A stretch of 13,626 bases of DNA, taken from contig CAZKDV010000066.1 of the NCBI GenBank assembly GCA_964551645.1, forward strand, positions 1-13,626. Direction: 5' to 3'. Positions 7,660-13,626 of this stretch are shown one piece after another. The notes under the pieces are model-generated. The model was not told the origin of the DNA, made no database searches, and saw only the letters and a program-made list of their open reading frames with translations. This stretch comes from CAZKDV01 sp964551645 (GTDB lineage: Bacteria; Bacteroidota; Bacteroidia; Bacteroidales; DTU049). How positions within the stretch are numbered: position 1 is the stretch's first letter; every line of letters begins with the position of its first letter. Position numbers and translations under genes: made by a program.

Positions 7660-8889
7660 ATGCGAATATTGATAATTGCCAATAGTGAATCTTTTCACAC
7701 AGCACGATTTGCTAATGCTTTTACCGATTTGGGACATGAAGTTGTGTTATTATCGGCAACTCCATATTTAGGACGAGTGGTAAAGTATGATAATGTCAAA
7801 CATATTGAGTTTTTTAATGTTTGTACAAAATTATTTAGTTTGTTATTTCCAAAAAAGATAAAACGGTTTAATCCCGAAATTTCAAAAGCATACCATCCTT
7901 TTAATTTTCTTATATTATTTAGAATGTTATTTTTGTTTTTTTTTATTAATCGTTTGTTAAGAAAAGAAAAATTTGAAGCAGTTTTTGCAACCAACTTAAC
8001 AACTAATGGATTGTTTGCTGCTAAGATTAAAAGAGATGTTAGCAAAGTTTGTTCTACACTTGGGTGCGATATAAAAAAAGTAAATTGGAAATCACCTCAA
8101 ATTCTTACAAATAATAAATTTGTATATAAGTATGTGTATTCAAAGCTTACATATATAGTAACAGGTAAAGAACAGCATATTATTGATTTTTTTAGCAATA
8201 AAAAACTGTTTCCAAACTTTCCAAACGATGGCAAGCTGTTTTATATTAATGGTTTAGGAGTGGATTTTGAAAAGTTCTCTCCCTCAAATAAAAGTTCTGA
8301 AAAAAGAAGGGAACTATATGGATTAGATAAGGAGGATATTTTATCAATTTGTTTTAGGCAGCCAAGACCTATACTTGATTTTGAACAAATTATATTGTCG
8401 GTGGCAGAAGTGGTAAAGATATATCCTAACTTTTATTTTGCAATAGGAACAGGTGGCAGACCATTTCCCGAACTTGAAGAAATTGCTATAAACAAAGGTA
8501 TTAAAGAGCATATTCTTTTTATGGACAATATTAGTTACGATGAATTGCATAATTATATAGCCCAAGGGGATATTTATATTGACCCTATTAATATAAAAAA
8601 ACATCCTGCTTCAATATCGGCAGGCATTTCGGGTTCTTTGCTTGAATCAATGTCTTGTGGTTTAATTCCGGTGGTTGGAAATCGCCCAGGCTTAGAGTTT
8701 TTTTTCGATAAGCAACACTATGATTTTGTTTACGAGGGCATGAAAGAACACCTAAGCACATATATAATAAAAGCCATACAACACAAAGATAATATGGTCA
8801 TTAAAGATAGTTTTCGCAATATTGTGATTGAAAAATCAAGTTGGCAACAAAATATTTTTATGATTTTATCTTATCTTCAAAAAAAATAA
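7660..8889 (+). CDS. Glycosyltransferase family 4 (GT-B)
   Basis: 409 residues from the ATG at 7660; a GTG at 7651 would add three residues and overlap the upstream stop. The N-terminus MRILIIANSESFHTARFANA ... LGHEVVLLS is the usual GT4 acceptor-side Rossmann start. The C-terminal domain has IKEHILFMDNISYDELHNYI, then DIYIDPI, and the donor-binding GISGSLLESMSCGLIPVVG (323-340), with Glu329 at the position of the second glutamate of the EX7E motif. It is cytosolic or peripheral, transferring a sugar from a nucleotide donor. It follows the CapK-like gene within 5 bp, so the pair probably act on the same glycan. Acceptor and donor cannot be read from the sequence. Confidence 0.87.
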   Translation: MRILIIANSESFHTARFANAFTDLGHEVVLLSATPYLGRVVKYDNVKHIEFFNVCTKLFSLLFPKKIKRFNPEISKAYHPFNFLILFRMLFLFFFINRLLRKEKFEAVFATNLTTNGLFAAKIKRDVSKVCSTLGCDIKKVNWKSPQILTNNKFVYKYVYSKLTYIVTGKEQHIIDFFSNKKLFPNFPNDGKLFYINGLGVDFEKFSPSNKSSEKRRELYGLDKEDILSICFRQPRPILDFEQIILSVAEVVKIYPNFYFAIGTGGRPFPELEEIAINKGIKEHILFMDNISYDELHNYIAQGDIYIDPINIKKHPASISAGISGSLLESMSCGLIPVVGNRPGLEFFFDKQHYDFVYEGMKEHLSTYIIKAIQHKDNMVIKDSFRNIVIEKSSWQQNIFMILSYLQKK

Positions 8890-8898
8890 TTTAATAAG

Positions 8899-8930
8899 TG
8901 TAATGTGAAAACTAATTCTACATTATTTTG
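8899..8930 (+). terminator. Weak possible terminator after the GT4 gene
   Basis: TAATGT (8901-8906) and ACATTA (8920-8925) can pair across a 13-nt loop and are followed by a short TTTT. The stem is short and AT-only apart from one G-C pair, so this is a low-confidence call. Confidence 0.25.
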
Positions 8931-8955
8931 CTTATGTTAAATTATTTTAACTTTG
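8927..8955 (+). promoter_or_regulatory. Putative promoter for the aminotransferase-ATP-grasp operon
   Basis: TTTG (8927-8930), a 17-bp spacer and TAACTTTG (8948-8955) match the Bacteroidota promoter pattern. This would leave a leader of roughly 120 bases, AT-rich and without evident strong structure, before the ATG at 9082. Confidence 0.55.
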
Positions 8956-9081
8956 GTAAAAATTAAATAAATTTCAAATTCTTTTTATAATATTCAAAAT
9001 AAATTAATACTTTTGAATAAAGTTATTATTATATTGTTGTAGTAGGTCTCAAAAAAATCATATATAATATATTTATAGTTT

Positions 9082-11433
9082 ATGAAAACACAAATTTCAA
9101 ATGTAATTTCTGATTCAAAACAAGCTATGTCCATTAAATATAATACGATGGTGTATGAGCTTCAAAGGACGGGCAAGAAGGTGCTTGTTTTGAGTTTAGG
9201 CGAAGCTTTTTTTGACATTCCATTATTTCCTTTTGATGAATTACCATATCCTAATCTTTATCATTACTCTAATTCTAGAGGTATTCCAGAATTAAGAAAT
9301 AAATTATCAGAGTTTTTTCTATCAAATTATGATATTCCGATTAACTATGAAAAAGAAATACTTATAACATCAGGCTCAAAAGCAGCTATACATTTTGCAT
9401 TTATGGCAGTTTTAAATCCAGGAGATGAGGTTATAATACCAGAGCCTTTTTGGGTAAGCTATCCCGAACAAGTAAAAATGTGTTATGCCAATCCTGTTTG
9501 TGTCCCATATTATAAATCTGTTTTTGATTTTGAAGATTATATCACTGAAAAAACAAAAGTGATTGTCATAAACAACCCGCATAATCCTACTGGATATGTT
9601 TATAAAGAAAATGAGATAAAACATTTATTGGCTTTAGCTGAAAAGTATAACATATATTTATTTAGCGATGAAGCGTATAGTGAGTTTATAGGTGATGATA
9701 TATTTATTTCGCCAGCTAAAATAGATAGAGAAAAAAAACACACAGTTGTTTTTAACTCTATATCAAAAAACTATGGAATTTCGGGATGGCGTTTAGGTTA
9801 TGTAATTGCAAATGAAGCATTGATAGATGCTATTTTAAAGATTAATCAACACTTAATAACATGCCCTGCTACCATTTTGGAGTATTATGTAGAAAAATAT
9901 TTTTATGAAATTTTAGAGCATACTAATCCTCAAATAAAAGCTGTTGTTCGTAAAAGGGCTGAAATTGCTGCTTTTATGAAAGAAATTGGATTAAGTGCTT
10001 TGCAGGGCACTTCAACTTTTTATTTTTTTGTATCTATTTCACCATCTAAGCTTACATCTGATGAGTTTTGCACTAAGCTTTTACACGAGCATTTTATATC
10101 TACTGTGCCAGGTATAGGCTATGGAGAAAGTTGTGATAAATTTATTAGAATTTCAGTAGGAGTAGTCCCCATTGAGGAAATCAAAAAAGCATTAATTGTT
10201 ATTAAAAATTTGATATCAGAAACAAGCAACATTTCATCACGAACAACAGCTTTAGTTGTTGCTGGTGGACTTTGGCAAATACCTTTAATTAGCTATTTGA
10301 AAGAAAAAAAACATAAGGTGTATGTAGTTGACCCATATATGCACTCTCCTGGCGTCAAATTAGCTGACAAACACATAGCATGTGATGTTAGAGATGTAGA
10401 GCAAATATACTCTGCAATAAAAAATGAAAAGTTTGAAATAATATGTTCTGACCAATCAGATATTTCTGTAAATACTGTTTCTCGTTTAAATGAATTATTT
10501 GCATTGAAAGGCAATTCTTTCGAGGCTACTGAAAACTTTGTAAATAAATTTAAAATGAGAGAATTAGCGGTCAAGTTTGGGATTCCATGCCCCAAATATA
10601 AACAAATTTTTAATGTTGATGATTTAAAATCATTCATTGCAGAAGTTGAGTTGCCTATTATTTTAAAACCTGCTGATTCGCAGTCAAGTCGAGGGGTAGT
10701 GAAAATTGATAGTAGCAATGTGGCAAATATCTATTCGTATGTTGTTGCATCGTTAAAATATTCTAATTGTGGCTATCTGATAGCAGAAGAATTTATTGAG
10801 GGAGAAGAAGTTACTGTAGAAGGATTTGCATCTAATAAGAAGCACAAATCATTAGCTGTTTCACTAAAAAAACATTTTAGAACTGGGATAGCCAGTGAAT
10901 TGAGGTATCCTGCCGATATTCCTGAGCCAATATACAATAAAATTATTGAGTATAATGATAAATTTGTAGAAAATTCAGGTTTGGATTTTGGTATTACACA
11001 TGCGGAATACATGATAAATAGAGCAAGTGGAGATGTGAAAATTATAGAAATTGCTTGTAGGGGTGGTGGCACTTTGATTTCTTCAGATATAGTTAAGTGG
11101 GTTTCAGGTATTGATGTTTACGATTTATATTATAAAGCACTAAATGGTGTAAATATAGATGTTAAAAACATAGATGTTAAAAAACGAAATGCAATTTTAA
11201 AGTTTTTTGAATTTAAGTCTGGAGAAATAAAAGATATTAATGGATTTGATACCGTAAAAAACCACCCTAATATTATTAGTGCTAACTTATCATTCAAAGT
11301 TGGAGATGTGCTTTTGCCAGCTGAAGATGATAGGTCAAGACAAGGTTATTTTATTGCTAAAGCCAATTCAGCTGATAGTTTAGACAGAATAATTGAATTT
11401 GTATTAAAAACTATTAATGTGATATATGTATAG
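9082..11433 (+). CDS. Fusion of fold-type I PLP aminotransferase and ATP-grasp ligase
   Basis: A 783-residue two-domain enzyme. Residues 1-380 form an aspartate-aminotransferase-like class I/II domain. NNPHNPTG holds Asn168, DEAY holds Asp196 and Tyr199, SISKNYGISGWRLGY holds the PLP lysine K229 and R237, and KFIRISVG holds the carboxylate-binding R356. Residues 388-783 form an ATP-grasp module: a pre-ATP-grasp Rossmann start (ALVVAGGLWQIPLI), the ATP lysine in LPIILKPADSQSSRG (K529), YLIAEEFIEGEEVTVEG, and a metal site IIEIACRGGG (E656) where the usual ExN asparagine is replaced. The likely chemistry is making or converting an amino acid and ligating it to a carboxylate or amine using ATP. 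The fusion and its substrate are unknown to me. A 15-bp tandem duplication encodes NIDVK twice (11152-11181). The next gene overlaps by 8 bp, indicating translational coupling. Confidence 0.88.
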   Translation: MKTQISNVISDSKQAMSIKYNTMVYELQRTGKKVLVLSLGEAFFDIPLFPFDELPYPNLYHYSNSRGIPELRNKLSEFFLSNYDIPINYEKEILITSGSKAAIHFAFMAVLNPGDEVIIPEPFWVSYPEQVKMCYANPVCVPYYKSVFDFEDYITEKTKVIVINNPHNPTGYVYKENEIKHLLALAEKYNIYLFSDEAYSEFIGDDIFISPAKIDREKKHTVVFNSISKNYGISGWRLGYVIANEALIDAILKINQHLITCPATILEYYVEKYFYEILEHTNPQIKAVVRKRAEIAAFMKEIGLSALQGTSTFYFFVSISPSKLTSDEFCTKLLHEHFISTVPGIGYGESCDKFIRISVGVVPIEEIKKALIVIKNLISETSNISSRTTALVVAGGLWQIPLISYLKEKKHKVYVVDPYMHSPGVKLADKHIACDVRDVEQIYSAIKNEKFEIICSDQSDISVNTVSRLNELFALKGNSFEATENFVNKFKMRELAVKFGIPCPKYKQIFNVDDLKSFIAEVELPIILKPADSQSSRGVVKIDSSNVANIYSYVVASLKYSNCGYLIAEEFIEGEEVTVEGFASNKKHKSLAVSLKKHFRTGIASELRYPADIPEPIYNKIIEYNDKFVENSGLDFGITHAEYMINRASGDVKIIEIACRGGGTLISSDIVKWVSGIDVYDLYYKALNGVNIDVKNIDVKKRNAILKFFEFKSGEIKDINGFDTVKNHPNIISANLSFKVGDVLLPAEDDRSRQGYFIAKANSADSLDRIIEFVLKTINVIYV

Positions 11434-12226
11434 CGTTCCCATATTTGACTCTTTAACTCATCCATGCTTTGATTCTAATTGGATTCTGCCAAGGTACAAA
11501 GGTATTGCATCTATTGATAGTCTTATAACTCAAATGCAAAACAATAATGTAAAATGGGCATTTGCAGTTGGAATGTTAGGAATAGGGGAGTATGATGTCA
11601 ATAAGTATGTTGATTTTGTTTACAACAAATCAAGTAATAATGTGCAGTTGTTTCCTATAGCATATTTTCATCCTTCTAATAAGACTATGAAAGAAGTTAA
11701 AGACGAAATTAGGATGATGAAAAATAAAGGTTATGTTGGAATTAAATTACATCCTAGAATTTCAAATTTTTCTTATTCTATTAAAATTGCAAACATTATA
11801 CAAGAGGCGAGTTTTCAACAAATGAAAGTTCTTTTGTGCACATATCCATACGCTAATAATATGGCTTTATACAATTCTCCAGAGCTACTAATGGAGATGT
11901 TAAATAAAACCAATAATGCAAAGATTTTGTTATTACATTCGGGAGCAGTTAGAGTAATAGAGTATATGGAAATTGCAAGAGCTTTTGAAAATATTTTATT
12001 AGATTTGTCATTAACTCTATGTAAATATGAAGGTTCTAGTGTTGATTTAGACTTAGCATATATGTTTGAAAAATTTGACCGTAGAATATGCGTAGGTTCA
12101 GATTTTCCCGAATTTTCAATTTCAACATTGCGAAATAGATTTGAATTTTTTTCAAAAAACTTGCCATTTGATAAAATAGAGAATATTGCTTTTAAAAATA
12201 TTTTTAAAAACTATTTAACTGAATAA
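11426..12226 (+). CDS. Amidohydrolase-fold protein with altered metal ligands
   Basis: A 266-residue protein of the amidohydrolase_2 (PF04909-type) TIM-barrel family. Recognisable parts are the first strand IFDSLTHP, KGYVGIKLHP (101-110), KVLLCTYPY (134-142), AKILLLHSGA (165-174) and ICVGSDFPE (221-229). The expected HxH on strand 1 reads L10-T-H12, and the strand-5 histidine position appears to be Cys138; H171 and D225 are kept. Binding of a catalytic metal is therefore doubtful or changed. The start codon lies 8 bp inside the upstream fusion gene, so the two proteins are probably made in fixed ratio and may act on the same compound. Relatives hydrolyse or decarboxylate small molecules; here the reaction is not predictable. 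A lost or non-catalytic partner role is possible. Confidence 0.78.
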   Translation: MYSVPIFDSLTHPCFDSNWILPRYKGIASIDSLITQMQNNNVKWAFAVGMLGIGEYDVNKYVDFVYNKSSNNVQLFPIAYFHPSNKTMKEVKDEIRMMKNKGYVGIKLHPRISNFSYSIKIANIIQEASFQQMKVLLCTYPYANNMALYNSPELLMEMLNKTNNAKILLLHSGAVRVIEYMEIARAFENILLDLSLTLCKYEGSSVDLDLAYMFEKFDRRICVGSDFPEFSISTLRNRFEFFSKNLPFDKIENIAFKNIFKNYLTE

Positions 12227-12263
12227 TATATAAGGTAAGGAGAATATTACAATTTTATTAAAC

Positions 12264-12332
12264 ATGATTCCATTCAATAAACCATATTTAGCAGGTAAAG
12301 AGACTTATTGCTTTTTTAATCAATTTTTGTAA
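12264..12332 (+). pseudogene. 5' remnant of a DegT/DnrJ (WecE-like) sugar aminotransferase
   Basis: A 22-codon frame begins MIPFNKPYLAGKET, closely resembling the start of WecE/RffA-type dTDP-4-amino-4,6-dideoxygalactose transaminases (MIPFN.P...G.E). After codon 14 the similarity stops, and the frame runs into AT-rich sequence and a TAA at 12330. It sits 37 bp after the amidohydrolase gene, where the next operon gene would be expected. The normal gene is about 375 codons, so over 95% is missing here. Either the downstream AlbA_2-gene region was inserted at about 12303, or a deletion or replacement removed the rest. The match is short, so chance similarity is possible but unlikely given position and context. 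Confidence 0.65.
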
Positions 12333-12337
12333 CTTTA
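12308..12337 (+). promoter_or_regulatory. Putative promoter of the AlbA_2 gene
   Basis: TTG (12308-12310), a 19-bp spacer and TAACTTTA (12330-12337) match seven of eight positions of TAnnTTTG, and the box ends 22 bp before the ATG at 12360. It begins just after the point where DegT similarity stops, fitting a self-contained incoming gene. Confidence 0.5.
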
Positions 12338-12359
12338 CAATTTTATAATATCACACTTA

Positions 12360-13626
12360 ATGGACGAGTTTCGTATAAGGAGTTTAATTAGTAAAGGTGA
12401 GGGTTTAAATGTTGAGTTTAAATCAAACTTTAATAATGAATTAATAGAAACTCTTGTTGCTTTTGCAAATACAAAAGGGGGCAATGTTCTAGTAGGTGTA
12501 AGTCCTCAATCTAAACTTGTTGGAGTAAGTATTAACAGCGAATCTGTTCAAAAGTGGATAAATGAAATTAAAAGTAAAACTTCACCTCAAATTATTCCCG
12601 ATCTTGAAGAGGTTAAACTGGGGAATAAAGTGCTTGTAATTTTTTCAATACAAGAACATCCCATTAAGCCCATATCAACCAAAGGAAAATATTATAAAAG
12701 AATAGCCAATTCAAACCACTTAATGAGTACAGATGAGGTAGTGAATTTGCATCTGCGTTCATTTAATTCTAGTTGGGATTATCACATAGGAAATCACTTT
12801 GACTTGTCGCATATATCAACCGAAAAAATTCAAAATGCAATTGATTTAATAAATGAGAATGAAGTAAAAATTTTTGATGACCCTATTAGTTTTTTAATGA
12901 AAAACGATTTAATAAGGGATAATCAACTAACTAATGCTGCTTTTTTATTATTTGCTAAAAATGATACAGTTTTTACAACAATTGAACTGGGTCGATTTCA
13001 AACAGAAACAATTATTAAAGATAGTGCAAGACAAAAATCAGATATAATTTCACAAGTGAATTTTGTTATCGACTTTGTGAAGAAACATATTAATAAAGAA
13101 ATTGTAATTACAGAAAATGCTAGGAGTATTGAAAAGTGGCAATATCCCTTAGAAGCAATACGCGAACTTGTTATAAATATGATTGTTCATCGTGATTATC
13201 AAGCTAGTGCCGACTCTGTTGTTAAGATTTTCGATGATAGAATTGAGTTTTTCAACCCAGGATGTCTTCCTCAAAACATTTCAATTGATGATTTAATTTC
13301 AAATAACTATATTTCGTCCCCACGAAATAAGTTAATAGCCGATTTCTTTAAAAGTTTAAGATTAATTGAAAAATATGGTTCGGGTATTCGTAGAGTAATT
13401 GAATTATGCAAAAATGCAAAACTACCTCAACCTTCTTTTAAAGAGGTATCAGGAGGGTTTAGGGTAATATTATACTCCGATATTATTGACGACATGGAAC
13501 ATGAAGTCTTAGATAAGGTCACCGATAAGGTCACCGATAAGGTCACCGATAAGGTCACCGATAAGGTCACCGATAAGGTCACCGATAAGGTCACCGATAA
13601 GGTCACCGATAAGGTCACCGATAAGG
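12360..13626 (+). CDS. AlbA_2 / GHKL ATPase-domain protein (Schlafen-like putative DNA-binding), 3' partial
   Basis: The frame is open from the ATG at 12360 to the window end (422 codons). The AlbA_2 domain covers about 10-125, with GEGLNVEFKSNF and VAFANTKGGNVLVGV, then KGKYYKRIANSNH. A GHKL-type ATP-binding domain of the HATPase_c_4 type covers about 260-370: EAIRELVINMIVHRDY (E269, N273), EFFNPGCLP and EKYGSGIRRV. These proteins, often mislabelled RecG-like helicases, are variable accessory genes in Bacteroidota, usually ending in a winged-helix domain after a repetitive linker. From codon 385 the protein is a pure DKVT repeat, so the C-terminal domain lies beyond the window. Its own promoter and the truncated DegT gene upstream suggest it arrived separately from the biosynthetic operon. 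It may be a regulator or a defence-type protein; this is not determined. Confidence 0.85.
   Translation, partial: MDEFRIRSLISKGEGLNVEFKSNFNNELIETLVAFANTKGGNVLVGVSPQSKLVGVSINSESVQKWINEIKSKTSPQIIPDLEEVKLGNKVLVIFSIQEHPIKPISTKGKYYKRIANSNHLMSTDEVVNLHLRSFNSSWDYHIGNHFDLSHISTEKIQNAIDLINENEVKIFDDPISFLMKNDLIRDNQLTNAAFLLFAKNDTVFTTIELGRFQTETIIKDSARQKSDIISQVNFVIDFVKKHINKEIVITENARSIEKWQYPLEAIRELVINMIVHRDYQASADSVVKIFDDRIEFFNPGCLPQNISIDDLISNNYISSPRNKLIADFFKSLRLIEKYGSGIRRVIELCKNAKLPQPSFKEVSGGFRVILYSDIIDDMEHEVLDKVTDKVTDKVTDKVTDKVTDKVTDKVTDKVTDKVTDK
13512..13626 (+). repeat. Perfect 12-bp tandem repeat, 9.6 copies, coding for DKVT
   Basis: The unit GATAAGGTCACC repeats nine full times plus seven bases without a mismatch, in frame as Asp-Lys-Val-Thr. 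The unit is a multiple of three, so copy-number change alters protein length without a frameshift. The window stops inside it, so the copy number is a minimum and may reflect assembly collapse. Confidence 0.98.

Noticed and set aside
11152..11181. The NIDVK tandem duplication in the ATP-grasp domain considered as a recombination or phase-variation site
   Set aside because: Only two 15-bp units with one mismatch; likely a small in-frame slippage in a surface loop.
13427..13618. A minus-strand frame encoding repeated TLSV units
   Set aside because: It is the antisense shadow of the DKVT repeat in the AlbA_2 gene, with no start context or domain.
13512..13626. The tandem 12-bp array considered as a CRISPR array or an iteron origin
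   Set aside because: There are no spacers between units, the unit is in frame with the protein, and this protein family is known for such repetitive linkers.

Overview
The window looks like chromosomal DNA from an uncultured member of the Bacteroidota. The evidence is very low GC, a secreted protein with a type IX secretion (T9SS) C-terminal sorting domain, a FISUMP-domain secreted protein, several promoter-like TAnnTTTG boxes with upstream TTTG/TTG elements, and little use of Shine-Dalgarno sites. It comes from an assembly: a run of exactly 100 Ns lies at 1986-2085, and the window ends inside a perfect 12-bp tandem repeat.

Region 1 (1-3678, + strand) is a glycan/cell-surface block. It holds a polytopic GT-C-like membrane protein (probably missing its N-terminus), a family 2 glycosyltransferase split by the scaffold gap, and a DUF354 (GT-B-like) protein. 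A bidirectional hairpin terminator at 3756-3786 closes it. Region 2 (3814-5527, - strand) is a two-gene operon for secreted proteins. A small T9SS-sorted protein comes first, behind a good Bacteroidota promoter, followed by a FISUMP protein whose middle resembles a phage tail-fibre neck.

Region 3 (5652-6319) is structurally odd. A truncated DUF1016 (YhcG-type) N-terminal domain gene is flanked by a 129/117-bp direct repeat rich in hairpins, and carries two related palindromes in frame inside the coding sequence. The second repeat copy ends at the start codon of the next gene and may supply its promoter.

Region 4 (6320-12332, + strand) is a biosynthetic block: a CapK/PaaK-like adenylate-forming enzyme, a GT4 glycosyltransferase, a 783-aa fusion of a PLP-dependent aminotransferase with an ATP-grasp ligase, an amidohydrolase-fold protein overlapping it by 8 bp and lacking two expected metal-ligand histidines, and the first ~14 codons of a DegT/WecE-type sugar aminotransferase. 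That last gene is cut off abruptly at the upstream region of the next gene. The set suggests a surface glycan or small molecule carrying an amide-linked amino acid or acyl group; this is inference.

Region 5 (12308-13626) is an AlbA_2/GHKL ATP-binding protein gene with its own promoter. It appears to have landed in, or replaced, the DegT gene, and it runs off the window end in a (DKVT)n repeat. The most interesting items are the aminotransferase-ATP-grasp fusion with its degenerate amidohydrolase partner, the truncated DegT gene, and the hairpin-decorated DUF1016 unit.
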